DNA of 47,458 nt, from positions 1 through 47,458 of the forward strand of contig JAISJO010000060.1 of assembly GCA_031261485.1 (NCBI GenBank). The letters run 5' to 3'. This document shows, one piece after another, positions 17,436-25,690 of this stretch; position 1 is the stretch's first letter, and each line of letters begins with the position of its first letter. A model generated the notes under the pieces. It saw nothing but the letters and a program-made list of their open reading frames with translations. It made no database searches and was not told the origin of the DNA. This DNA is from Propionibacteriaceae bacterium. Lineage in GTDB: Bacteria; Actinomycetota; Actinomycetes; Propionibacteriales; Propionibacteriaceae. The position numbers and the translations under genes are program-made.

Positions 17436-18917
17436 ATGCCTGACATGACTAATACGAGTGCGGTCGCGACCACCGCAATATCGCGAAACAAGCACAGCCA
17501 CAAACGATCAGTCATCGTTGTGAGCTGCATTGCTACTTTGCTGGGCCTTACGGCATGCTCTGGCGGCGGACAAGTCACTCCTCCCGACGGCACGTCAGCC
17601 GGCACCCAAGGCGGCGGACCTGCAACTACGGCGATTGCCATGCCACCTGTCGACCCTTGGGCCCATACCTACGGTGGTGGCGGCCAGGACTCTTTCTCTC
17701 CTGTGACAGTCGCGGACAACGGCGACATCATCGCAGCCGGGTACACCGACTCGACCGACGGAGACTTCCCCGCCACGCACGGGCAGGACAATGATGATGC
17801 CATGCTTGCGCGATTCACACCGACCGGCGACCTCATCTGGGCCCACACCTACGGCGGCACCAACGACGAGGGATTCTATTCTCTGGCAGTCGCGGACAAC
17901 GGCGACATCATCGCAATCGGAGCCACCAGTTCAGCAGACGGGGACTTCCCCAGCGCCCACGGAGTAGACAACTTCGATGCGGTCATCGCACGCTTCACCC
18001 CAACCGGAGACCTCATCTGGGCACATACCCTCGGCGGCCCCGACAGGGAATTCTTCGAGTCTGTGACGATCGCGGACAACGGCGACATCGTCACAGCCGG
18101 ATACACCTACTCAAGCGAGGGAGACTTCCCCACAACCCACGGCGACGACAACTTCGATGCGGTCATCGCACGCTTCACCCCAACCGGAGACCTCATCTGG
18201 GCACATACCCTCGGCGGCAGCGGCCTCGACTACTTCTCTTCCGTGGCAGTAACGGACAATGGCGATATCGTCACAGCCGGGTACACCATGTCGAAGGATG
18301 GAGACTTCCCCATGGCGCACGAAGAAAAGGCTGATGCGCTGATCGCACGATTCACCCCAACTGGAGACCTCATCTGGGCACATACTCTGGGCGGCAGCGG
18401 CGAAGACTACTTCCAGGCTCTGGTCGTGGCGGACAATGGCGACATCATCGTCACCGGAGCCGCCATGTCAGCAGACGGAGACTTCCCCGCCACCCACGGA
18501 GCAGACAATCGAGATGCGCTGATCGCACGATTCACCCCAACTGGAGACCTCATCTGGGCACACACCTTCGGCGGCACCAAGGACGACTACTTCGTGTCTG
18601 CGACAGGAGCGGACAACGGCGACATCATCACAGCCGGATACACCTACTCAACTGATGGAGACTTCCCCAGCACTCACGGCGAAGAGCAGCGAGATGCGCT
18701 GATCGCACGATTCACCTCAACCGGGGACCTCGTCTGGGCCCACAGCTACGGCGGTAACAACAACGATTACTTCGACTCTGTGATAGGTGCGGGCAACGGC
18801 GACATTATCGTCACCGGATATTCCGACTCAACCGACGGCGACTTCCCGGCCACCCACGGAGCAGACAATCGGGATGCCCTGATCGCCAGATTCACCGAGA
18901 AGGGTACCCTGACCTGA
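17436..18917 (+). CDS. Seven-repeat propeller-type lipoprotein, paralogue 1
   Basis: Secreted lipoprotein of 493 aa, function unknown. The N-terminal signal with lipobox LTAC anchors Cys41 to the membrane; a Gly/Thr/Pro tether follows. Seven tandem repeats of ~50 aa then fill the protein. Each starts like WAHTYGG, continues with VADNGDIIAAGYT and DGDFP.THG.DN.DA, and ends ARFTPTGDL. These resemble SBBP/beta-propeller repeats, and seven copies fit one closed seven-bladed propeller. The ATG at 17436 has GAAAGGG upstream. It is the first of three tandem paralogues with the same promoter and leader. DNA between repeats is highly similar, so gene conversion is likely. An extracellular binding or scaffold role is a guess. 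Confidence 0.85.
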   Translation: MPDMTNTSAVATTAISRNKHSHKRSVIVVSCIATLLGLTACSGGGQVTPPDGTSAGTQGGGPATTAIAMPPVDPWAHTYGGGGQDSFSPVTVADNGDIIAAGYTDSTDGDFPATHGQDNDDAMLARFTPTGDLIWAHTYGGTNDEGFYSLAVADNGDIIAIGATSSADGDFPSAHGVDNFDAVIARFTPTGDLIWAHTLGGPDREFFESVTIADNGDIVTAGYTYSSEGDFPTTHGDDNFDAVIARFTPTGDLIWAHTLGGSGLDYFSSVAVTDNGDIVTAGYTMSKDGDFPMAHEEKADALIARFTPTGDLIWAHTLGGSGEDYFQALVVADNGDIIVTGAAMSADGDFPATHGADNRDALIARFTPTGDLIWAHTFGGTKDDYFVSATGADNGDIITAGYTYSTDGDFPSTHGEEQRDALIARFTSTGDLVWAHSYGGNNNDYFDSVIGAGNGDIIVTGYSDSTDGDFPATHGADNRDALIARFTEKGTLT

Positions 18918-18974
18918 GCTTGGCACATGGTAGGTCGTCGGTGCTCTGAGTTGTCCTTCGAGTGCGATAAAGGG

Positions 18975-19003
18975 TTGACTTGCGATAATGCCCGCACTAT
19001 CTT
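18975..19003 (+). promoter_or_regulatory. Promoter of second propeller gene
   Basis: TTGACT, 17-bp spacer, TATCTT, paralogous to 17331-17359. The spacer keeps the pattern TGCGATAATGCCCGCAC. Confidence 0.7.
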
Positions 19004-19017
19004 TGTTTGTGAGGAGA

Positions 19018-19067
19018 CCAAGTCTGCTCTGACTTGGGCATCTGACCCGCCGAGGGACACCAGATGC
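19018..19067 (+). ncRNA. Two-hairpin structured 5' leader, copy 2
   Basis: Hairpin I is a perfect 7-bp stem (CCAAGTC with GACTTGG). Hairpin II pairs GCATCTG with CAGATGC around a longer loop. The primary sequence differs from copies 1 and 3, but pairing is kept, which is the best evidence for selected structure. Confidence 0.5.
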
Positions 19068-19089
19068 GCCTTGATCGAGAGGGGCGCCA

Positions 19090-20865
19090 ATGCCTGACTT
19101 GACTGACCTGAGTGTGGCTCAAGCCGCAGTCACGAACCCCGCAACAACTCCCGCCGACCTGGCCCTCATCACGCAACACCACCCCAGTCTGCGCATCTTC
19201 GTCGCCCGACACCCGGGCGCGTACCCAGCATTACTGGACTGGCTCGACGGTTTGGGAGACCCGGCTCTGTCAGCCGCAGTACAAGAACGACGAGCTGCTC
19301 TTACCCAACCTTCGCCCACGCCAACCGCGCCTGTACCCCAAACCTCCCTGCCACCTACCCCTGTGTTTACGCAACCTGTGTCTTCACCGCAATCCCCCGA
19401 CGCTCCGGGCCTTACTGCATCGTCCTACACACCACAGGTTGGCACACCACCGTACGCCCCACAGCAATATGGCCAGGAGCAATACGCCCCAGCGCCGACA
19501 AAGAAGCGAAGCCGCAAATTGTTGATTGTCATCATCGGTTGCGTAGTCGTAGTCGCTCTCCTCATCGTCGGCTTTGTGGTCATCCTCCCCAAGCTCACTT
19601 CGTCCGACCACTGGGCCAACACCTTCGGCGGCAGCAAGTCCGAGTCATTCTCTTCTGTGGCGATAGCGGACAACGGCGACATCATCGCGGTCGGATACAC
19701 CGACTCGACCGACGGAGAGTACCCGAAGACGCATGGGCCCGACAATCAAGACGCGGTGATCGCTCGATTCACCCCAACCGGCGACCTCATCTGGGCACAC
19801 AGTTACGGCGGCAGCGGCTACGACTTCTTCACTTCGGTGGCAGTGGCGAGTAACGGCGACATCATCACCACCGGGTACACCTTCTCGACCGACGGAGACT
19901 TCCCAGTCCGTGGCGATGGATTCCATCGTGATGCGCTGATCGCGCGATTCACCTCGACTGGCGACCTTATCTGGGCACAGGCTTTGGGCGGCGACGACGA
20001 AGACTACTTCCAGTCTGTGACAGTGGCAGGCGACGGCGACAGCATCGCAGTCGGATACACGTACTCCACCGACGGAGATTTCCCCATCTCGCACGGCGGA
20101 AGCAATCCCGATGCGGTCATCGCACGATTCACCACAACCGGCGACATTGTCTGGGCGCAGACCTACGGCGGTGACTCCTACGACTCATTCGAGTCCGTGG
20201 CGGTCGCAGACAACGGCGATATCATCGCCACCGGAGTCACCATGTCAATCGACGGAGACTTCCCCGGCACCAACGAAAGCTCCGACGCGGTCATCGCGCG
20301 GCTGACCTCAACCGGCGACATCGTCTGGGCGCACGCCTTGGGCGGCAGCAGCGAAGACTTATTCGTTTCGGTGGCGGTCGCAGACAACGGCGACATCATC
20401 GCCACCGGAGTCACCCTGTCAATCGACGGAGACTTCCCCGGCACCCACGCAGAAGACACTGTCGATGCAGTGATAGCCCGCTTCACAGGAGACGGCGACC
20501 TCCTCTGGACCCAGGTCTATGGCGGCAACGACGACGACTTCTTCCAGTCTGTGGCCTTGGCGAGCAACGGTGACATTGTCATTGCTGGGTACACCTACTC
20601 AACAGACGGAGACTTCCCAGGCACCCACGGAGAATACAATCGGGACGCCGTCGTCGCACGATTCACCGCAACCGGCGAGCGCGTCTGGATCCACGTCTAC
20701 GGCGGCAGCGGCGCCGATTACTTCTCTTCAGTGGTCATCGCGGACAACGGCGACATCATCGCCACCGGATTCACCGAATCAACCGACGGAGACTTCCCCG
20801 GCGGCGGAGATGAGAATCGGGATGCACTGATTGCCCGGCTCACCAAGTCGGGTGACCTGACCTGA
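19090..20865 (+). CDS. LRV-like domain, transmembrane helix and seven-repeat propeller, paralogue 2
   Basis: Membrane protein of 591 aa, function unknown. Residues 1-70 resemble the variant leucine-rich (LRV-like) repeat found in actinobacterial proteins (NPATTPADLALITQHHPSLR). A Pro/Gln-rich linker follows, then a basic patch KKRSRK and one long hydrophobic helix (about 145-168). Seven ~50-aa repeats of the WAH.YGG...ADNGDIIA.GYT type form the C-terminal part. Topology should be N-terminus in the cytoplasm and propeller outside, unlike the two lipoprotein paralogues. ATG at 19090 follows a GAGAGGGG site. It shares promoter and leader architecture with its neighbours. A sensor that links an external propeller to an internal LRV domain is conceivable but unproven. 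Confidence 0.82.
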   Translation: MPDLTDLSVAQAAVTNPATTPADLALITQHHPSLRIFVARHPGAYPALLDWLDGLGDPALSAAVQERRAALTQPSPTPTAPVPQTSLPPTPVFTQPVSSPQSPDAPGLTASSYTPQVGTPPYAPQQYGQEQYAPAPTKKRSRKLLIVIIGCVVVVALLIVGFVVILPKLTSSDHWANTFGGSKSESFSSVAIADNGDIIAVGYTDSTDGEYPKTHGPDNQDAVIARFTPTGDLIWAHSYGGSGYDFFTSVAVASNGDIITTGYTFSTDGDFPVRGDGFHRDALIARFTSTGDLIWAQALGGDDEDYFQSVTVAGDGDSIAVGYTYSTDGDFPISHGGSNPDAVIARFTTTGDIVWAQTYGGDSYDSFESVAVADNGDIIATGVTMSIDGDFPGTNESSDAVIARLTSTGDIVWAHALGGSSEDLFVSVAVADNGDIIATGVTLSIDGDFPGTHAEDTVDAVIARFTGDGDLLWTQVYGGNDDDFFQSVALASNGDIVIAGYTYSTDGDFPGTHGEYNRDAVVARFTATGERVWIHVYGGSGADYFSSVVIADNGDIIATGFTESTDGDFPGGGDENRDALIARLTKSGDLT

Positions 20866-20924
20866 GTCTTGCGCGCTGCGGGATGTGGGTTTTCCGGGTT
20901 GTTCTGTTCGTGCGGTAAAGGGTC

Positions 20925-20953
20925 TTGACGTGCGATAACGCCCCCATTACCTT
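20925..20953 (+). promoter_or_regulatory. Promoter of third propeller gene
   Basis: TTGACG, 17-bp spacer, TACCTT, nearly identical to the promoter at 17331-17359. Confidence 0.7.
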
Positions 20954-20967
20954 TATTTCTAGGGAAA

Positions 20968-21006
20968 CCAGGTCAGTGCCGACTTGGGCATTCGCATGCT
21001 GGATGC
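20968..21006 (+). ncRNA. Two-hairpin structured 5' leader, copy 3
   Basis: Hairpin I pairs CCAGGTC with GACTTGG (one G-U). Hairpin II pairs GCATTC with GGATGC (one G-U). Pairing is preserved relative to copies 1 and 2. Confidence 0.5.
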
Positions 21007-21028
21007 ACCCTGATTGAAAGGGATACTA

Positions 21029-22507
21029 GTGCCTGACATGACTCACCTGGTTGCGGCCCCAACCACCGCGGTACCGAGAAACACACATAGCCACAAACGT
21101 TCAGTCATCATTGTGAGCTGCATTGCTACTTTGCTGAGCCTTGCGGCGTGCTCTGGAGGAGGACAGGTCACTCCTCCCGACGGCACTTCAGCCCCCAGCC
21201 AAGGCAGCCAGACCACAGGCGAAGCCCCAACCACGGCCAAGCCCGTGACACTCGTCGATCCGTGGGCGCGCACCTACGGAGGCAATGAGGACGACGCCTT
21301 CTCCGCTGTGGTGATCGCGGACAACGGCGACATCATCGCTGCCGGAACGACCAGCTCAGTCGAGGGAGACTTCGCAGGCACGCACGGGCCGGACAATTTG
21401 GACGCGCTGCTCGCACGATTCACCCCAACCGGCGACCTCGTCTGGGCGCACACCTATGGTGGCAGCGACGACGACTACTTCGCTTCTGTGGCAATCGCGG
21501 ACAACGGCGACATCATTGTTGCTGGATACACCTACTCGCTCGACGGAGACTTCCCCAGCGCCAATGGGCAAGACAAGCGCGACGCGGTGATTGCACGATA
21601 CGACCCAACTGGCGACGTCAACATCTGGACTCATATCTTGGGCGGCACCGGCGACGATTACTTCCGGGAGGCGAAGGTGGCGGACAACGGCGAGATCATC
21701 GTGATCGGATTCACCAACTCAACCGACGGAGACTTCCCAAGCACTCACGAACAAGGAGACGGGGTGATTGTCCGGTTCGCAGGGTTCGGCAACATCATAT
21801 GGGCGCACGCTTTTAGCGACGGCAACATCAATTCCTTGTCTTCTCTTGCACTCGCGGGTAACGGCGACATCATCATCGCCGGAGCCACGCAGCCGACCGA
21901 GGGAGGCTCTGGCACCACTCACGGAGGCGCGGACGCGCTCATCACACGATTCACGTCGACCGGCGATGTCATCTGGACCCACAACTACGGAGGCAACACC
22001 ACAGACTACTTTTCAATTGTGGCGCTCGCGGATAACGGCGACATTGTCATCACCGGATACACCAACTCAACCGACGGAGACTTCCCCAGCATCCACGGAG
22101 ACACCAACCACGATGCGGTCGTCGGACGATTCACCTCGACCGGCGATATCATCTGGGTACACACTCTCGGCGGCAACAGCTACGACTTGTTTACTTCTGG
22201 AACAATCGCGGACAACGGCGACATCATCGCCACCGGCAACACTTTGTCATCAGAAGGAGACTTCATCACCCACGGAAGCTCGGATGCGCTTATCGCCCGA
22301 TTCACAGGGTCCGGTGATCTCCTCTGGGCAAAGGTCTGCGGAGGAGGCAGCTACGACACCTTCATGTCAGTTGCGGTCGCGGATGACGGTGACATCGTCG
22401 CAGTCGGATACACCAAGTCACCAGACGGAGATTTCCCTGCCACCCACGGTGAGGACAATCAGGACGCCCTGGTCGCCCGGTTCACCGAGGCGGGTAGCCT
22501 GACCTGA
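21029..22507 (+). CDS. Seven-repeat propeller-type lipoprotein, paralogue 3
   Basis: Secreted lipoprotein of 492 aa, close paralogue of the product of 17436-18917. I chose GTG at 21029 because it aligns with the ATG of paralogue 1 and GAAAGGG lies 8 bases before it; the in-frame TTG at 21014 falls inside that site. Lipobox is LAAC. Seven ~50-aa propeller-type repeats follow; the fourth is the most divergent (IWAHAFSDGNINSL, losing the GG). The N-terminal ~55 residues and the upstream DNA are almost the same as in paralogue 1, so the copies arose by duplication that included the leader. Function unknown. Confidence 0.85.
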   Translation: MPDMTHLVAAPTTAVPRNTHSHKRSVIIVSCIATLLSLAACSGGGQVTPPDGTSAPSQGSQTTGEAPTTAKPVTLVDPWARTYGGNEDDAFSAVVIADNGDIIAAGTTSSVEGDFAGTHGPDNLDALLARFTPTGDLVWAHTYGGSDDDYFASVAIADNGDIIVAGYTYSLDGDFPSANGQDKRDAVIARYDPTGDVNIWTHILGGTGDDYFREAKVADNGEIIVIGFTNSTDGDFPSTHEQGDGVIVRFAGFGNIIWAHAFSDGNINSLSSLALAGNGDIIIAGATQPTEGGSGTTHGGADALITRFTSTGDVIWTHNYGGNTTDYFSIVALADNGDIVITGYTNSTDGDFPSIHGDTNHDAVVGRFTSTGDIIWVHTLGGNSYDLFTSGTIADNGDIIATGNTLSSEGDFITHGSSDALIARFTGSGDLLWAKVCGGGSYDTFMSVAVADDGDIVAVGYTKSPDGDFPATHGEDNQDALVARFTEAGSLT

Positions 22508-22641
22508 GGTATGTGCGCCCGCGGGGTCGGCACCAACCCGGCGGACCAGTGACGAGGTGAATATTGGCCGCAGGCGCTCGCGCAGTACACCACCGAATCC
22601 GGGTAATCTTTACCTCAAGGAAACGCTGACTACCGCATATC

Positions 22642-22717
22642 GTCCTTCTGCACAGGCGAAGCGCTAGTCGCAGATCTATACGTGTCAGATGGGTTCTGTG
22701 ACTTCGCGCAGGATGAC
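22642..22717 (+). repeat. Family A dispersed repeat, internally deleted copy
   Basis: 76 bp with a degenerate left end (GTCCTTCTGCA) and a good right end (TCAGATGGGTTCTGTGACTT, then CGCGCAGGATGAC). Most of the interior is missing. It lies in the leader region of xylB. Confidence 0.7.
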
Positions 22718-22779
22718 GGCGTTGAGTGAAGACATGAGCTAGCCAGCATTTCCGGAACGATGCCCACAAAGGAGTAGAT

Positions 22780-24219
22780 ATGGCACTCGTCGCAGGGGTT
22801 GATACCTCCACCCAGTCATGCAAGATCGTCGTGCGCGACGCCGAAACAGGGGCGCTCGTCCGTTCCGCCAAGGCGTCCCACCCGGACGGCACGGAAGTCC
22901 ATCCCGATTTCTGGTGGGCTGCATATAACGAAGTCGTCGCGGCTATTGGTGGCCTTGACGATGTCGCAGCCATCGCCGTGGGCGGTCAGCAGCACGGTAT
23001 GGTGTGCCTGGATTCCGATGGGGAGGTTGTACGCCCGGCCCTGCTGTGGAACGACACCCGCTCAGCCGAAGCGGCCGAGGCGCTCATCCTTGAATTGGGT
23101 AAGGGCGACCGCGACGCTGGGGCGCGCGCATGGGCCGAAGCCTGCGGTTCCGTCCTGGTGGCGTCGCTGACCATCACCAAACTGCGCTGGTTGCGCGACG
23201 CCGAACCGGACAATGCTGCACGAGTCGCCGCTGTGTGCCTGCCGCATGATTGGCTGAGTTGGCGTATCGCTGGGCACGGCCCGAAATCCCAGGGTGGCGA
23301 TGGGGACCTGTCCGCGCTGTTGACCGACCGTTCCGATGCGTCCGGGACTGGGTACTGGTCGCCCCAGACCAACGACTATCGCCCTGACTTGCTGGAACTC
23401 GCCTTTGGGGCAGTACCGTTGCTGCCGCGCGTTCTTGGGCCGAACGAGAGTGGGGCTTCGACTCCGTGGGGGGCGCCCATTGGACCAGGAGCAGGCGACA
23501 ATGCTGCTGCTGCACTCGGCTTGGGTTTGGTCGCCGGGTCGGTCTCGATTTCCTTGGGCACTTCCGGCGTGGTCTCCGCCATCTGCCCCACGCCCATCGC
23601 TGACCCGTCAGGCCTGGTCAACGGGTTCGCCGATGCCACAGGCGCGTACCTGCCGCTGGCGTGTACACTCAACGCCTCGCGCATCATCGACGCGGCCAAG
23701 AGCATCCTCGGAGTCTCCTACGAGGACATCGCCAACCTGGCCCTGGGCGCGAACCCAGGAGCGGATGGCCTAGTCCTCGTCCCGTACTTCGAGGGCGAAC
23801 GTACCCCCAACAAACCACACGCCACCGCGTCCCTGCACGGCCTGACCCTGAAGACATCCACCCCGGCGCATGTGGCCCGCGCTTTCGTGGAAGCACTGCT
23901 GTGCTGCCAGGCCGATGGGTTGGATGCCATGGTTCGATTGGGAGTCAAACCAGACCGTGTCTTCCTCATCGGTGGAGGTGCGAAATCCCCCGCGACAAGG
24001 ACAATCGCTCCCAGCGTCTTCGGGCATGATGTCATCGTCCCCCCCGATGGTGAGTACGTCGCCGATGGCGCAGCCCGCCAAGCCGCCTGGGTCCTCTCCG
24101 GCGCAGAACAGCCCCCGACATGGCCCATCGAGGGGTCGGTCACGTACACCGGTGTGTACGAACCCGTCATCCGCGAGCAGTACGGGAATGTACGGGAACT
24201 TACCTTCCCCAATCGGTAG
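22780..24219 (+). CDS. xylB: Xylulokinase
   Basis: FGGY-family sugar kinase of 479 aa that phosphorylates D-xylulose to xylulose 5-phosphate for the pentose phosphate pathway. It begins with the phosphate-binding motif [16 protein letters not shown]. The substrate loop GGQQHGMV and the LWNDTR segment are typical of xylulokinases. The catalytic base is probably Asp240 in [24 protein letters not shown] and [12 protein letters not shown] belong to the ATPase fold. Start ATG has AAAGGAG upstream. It works after XylA, encoded 6.7 kb away on the same strand, but not in one operon with it. Confidence 0.96.
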   Translation: MALVAGVDTSTQSCKIVVRDAETGALVRSAKASHPDGTEVHPDFWWAAYNEVVAAIGGLDDVAAIAVGGQQHGMVCLDSDGEVVRPALLWNDTRSAEAAEALILELGKGDRDAGARAWAEACGSVLVASLTITKLRWLRDAEPDNAARVAAVCLPHDWLSWRIAGHGPKSQGGDGDLSALLTDRSDASGTGYWSPQTNDYRPDLLELAFGAVPLLPRVLGPNESGASTPWGAPIGPGAGDNAAAALGLGLVAGSVSISLGTSGVVSAICPTPIADPSGLVNGFADATGAYLPLACTLNASRIIDAAKSILGVSYEDIANLALGANPGADGLVLVPYFEGERTPNKPHATASLHGLTLKTSTPAHVARAFVEALLCCQADGLDAMVRLGVKPDRVFLIGGGAKSPATRTIAPSVFGHDVIVPPDGEYVADGAARQAAWVLSGAEQPPTWPIEGSVTYTGVYEPVIREQYGNVRELTFPNR

Positions 24220-24221
24220 TC

Positions 24222-24821
24222 TCAGAGCAAGCCCACCAGGTGGGCCATCAGCCTGGCCGCTTGCGATGCACCAGCCTGACGCAGGGCAAGAACCGTTGAC
24301 TCATCTGTAGCGCCACGAAGCGAGTCAACGGAGGCTCGATGTACCCAAAGCATCGACTGTTGGTAATCCTGAATGAGTTGGCAGAGCAGGTCGTCTGGTG
24401 TCACCACTGTCAGACCAAGATCCACCATGATGCTGGACGGGAAGTCTTTGACATTGTGAGTACAAATGAACGGGGCATCTGCGGCGATGGCAGCCGCAAT
24501 TATGTGACGGTCATCCTCGTCTGGCAGCTCGATCCCAGCGAGCAAGGCGAACTGTTCCGAATCCGGGTCTCGCTGTGCGTATGGAAAGGTTGTGTTCATG
24601 GCTCGAATGAGACGATCAGCCGAGGCTTGGCTGAAGTTTGGACGGTTATCCATGAGGTGTTCAGTGAGCTCGAAGAGAATTCTTTGGCTCCACACGACAG
24701 AAATCAGTCGAGCACGCATCGCGTACAACAAGTAGTCACGCAGGACTCGCGAATAGAGGACGTTAGCATCTGCCAGGTAGACCTCAATGACCTGATTGTG
24801 GGAAGTCTCGGGTCTGTTCAC
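24222..24821 (-). CDS. PIN-domain protein, probable toxin of an excisionase-linked pair
   Basis: PIN-fold protein of 199 aa, a probable ribonuclease toxin. The first acidic residue is in VYLADANVLYSR and a second cluster is in ELPDEDDRHIIAAAI, followed by the strand-Asn pattern FICTHNVKDFP. I chose the GTG at 24821 since it overlaps the upstream stop as TAGTG, giving coupled translation; an extension to 24905 would run inside the upstream gene. Paired with a small helix-turn-helix protein, it resembles known PIN/excisionase-type toxin-antitoxin modules of actinobacteria. It converges on xylB with only 2 bases between the genes. Confidence 0.82.
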   Translation of the reverse strand: MNRPETSHNQVIEVYLADANVLYSRVLRDYLLYAMRARLISVVWSQRILFELTEHLMDNRPNFSQASADRLIRAMNTTFPYAQRDPDSEQFALLAGIELPDEDDRHIIAAAIAADAPFICTHNVKDFPSSIMVDLGLTVVTPDDLLCQLIQDYQQSMLWVHRASVDSLRGATDESTVLALRQAGASQAARLMAHLVGLL

Positions 24822-25204
24822 TAGTCGGTCAACCCGAGTTCGTTCTGGAGTGCAATCAATTCGGCCATGGCGGCTTCTTGCCGAGCATCTTCGATATCGA
24901 GCCAACGGTGAATCGCGTCGACGCGAATACGATGGTGTGCACCAACCATGCGGAACGGAAGTTTCCCCTCATCCATCAGGTTGCGCACCTGGGCGCGGGA
25001 CATTCCCATCATGCTAGCCGCCTGAGTCGGACTGACCTCTCGTAGCCCATGAGTAATCACGACTTCTTGCCCTCGGGCCTGAGCGTCCATCCATGCCGCC
25101 AGCATCTCGGCCGTCTCGCGCGACAAAGCCACCTGAATATCGTCGCCACCTGAGGACACGGCATTATGCAAGGCGAGCCTGTCGCGTTCAAGGACCGGAG
25201 TCAT
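24821..25204 (-). CDS. Excisionase-like helix-turn-helix protein, probable antitoxin
   Basis: DNA-binding protein of 127 aa. The C-terminal half is an excisionase/MerR-like winged helix (SPTQAASMMGMSRAQVRNLM, then EGKLPFRMVGAHHRIRVDAI). The acidic C-terminus probably contacts the PIN partner. I prefer ATG at 25204 (GGAG 9 bases upstream); ATGs at 25213 and 25219 are alternatives. The open frame runs on to 25546, but that extension is a translation of the family B repeat and not real protein. No integrase is nearby, so it is an antitoxin or regulator and not a phage excisionase. Confidence 0.8.
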   Translation of the reverse strand: MTPVLERDRLALHNAVSSGGDDIQVALSRETAEMLAAWMDAQARGQEVVITHGLREVSPTQAASMMGMSRAQVRNLMDEGKLPFRMVGAHHRIRVDAIHRWLDIEDARQEAAMAELIALQNELGLTD

Positions 25205-25324
25205 GATCAGCATCTCCATCTGTCGTATCTGCGTTATCTGTTGCAAGTGTACTGCGGGGGCAGCTTCACGGTCAATACTCGAACCCGAAACCCTCGTGGG
25301 CATTGGAAAGACAGTGTCTGCTCT

Positions 25325-25470
25325 GGCGAACTTTGGCCTAGTCCGTGCGATTTCTGGGGTAGCGGTCGAACTTGGCTCAAAGTACGCCCGATTCCGGGCC
25401 GATAATGGGCCATCTTTGGTCCGACTCCGCATGCGGCCCCCGCAACAGGACGAAGTAGGCCAAAGTTGGA
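25325..25470 (+). repeat. Family B dispersed repeat, copy B2
   Basis: 146 bp starting GGCGAACTTTGGCCTA and ending TAGGCCAAAGTTGGA, a near-perfect inverted terminal repeat. Internal GGCTCAAAGTACGCCC and GGGCCATCTTTGGTCC align with B1 and with the reverse complement of B3. It lies 121 bp upstream of the excisionase-like gene, in the same orientation as B1 to its antitoxin. The remaining gap (25471-25690) shows no gene. Confidence 0.8.
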
Positions 25471-25563
25471 CCCTGCTGAGCACGGTGACCTGCGCGCCGG
25501 GTGCGACATGAACTCCAGAACGCCATAGAGGCAGGATGTCGGACAAAACGTGTCACTTCCCAA

Positions 25564-25586
25564 CCCCGCCGCGCCCGGCGCGGGGG
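25564..25586 (-). terminator. Possible terminator of the B12 transport operon
   Basis: GC-rich stem (CCCCGC against GCGGGG) about 105 bp after the ATPase stop. The T run that follows on the minus strand is weak and distant. Low confidence. Confidence 0.3.
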
Positions 25587-25690
25587 GTCCCCACATACCG
25601 GAGGACGGCCGCGCCCAAATCCAACACACCCAAAGCCGGGCCGCCCGAGGATGTGTGGGGGTTAGCCGAGGCAGGACGGGGAGTCGGCAC

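Noticed and set aside
17640-22500. Regular DNA repeats that might be a CRISPR array
   Set aside because: The ~150-bp period, divergence between copies and continuous reading frame show they are coding repeats of the propeller proteins.
24821-25204. Prophage excision module
   Set aside because: There is no integrase, attachment site or phage gene nearby, and the partner is a PIN protein, so a toxin-antitoxin pair fits better.
25205-25546. N-terminal extension of the excisionase-like protein
   Set aside because: The extra ~110 residues are a translation of the family B repeat and its flanks; a start at 25204 has a better ribosome site.
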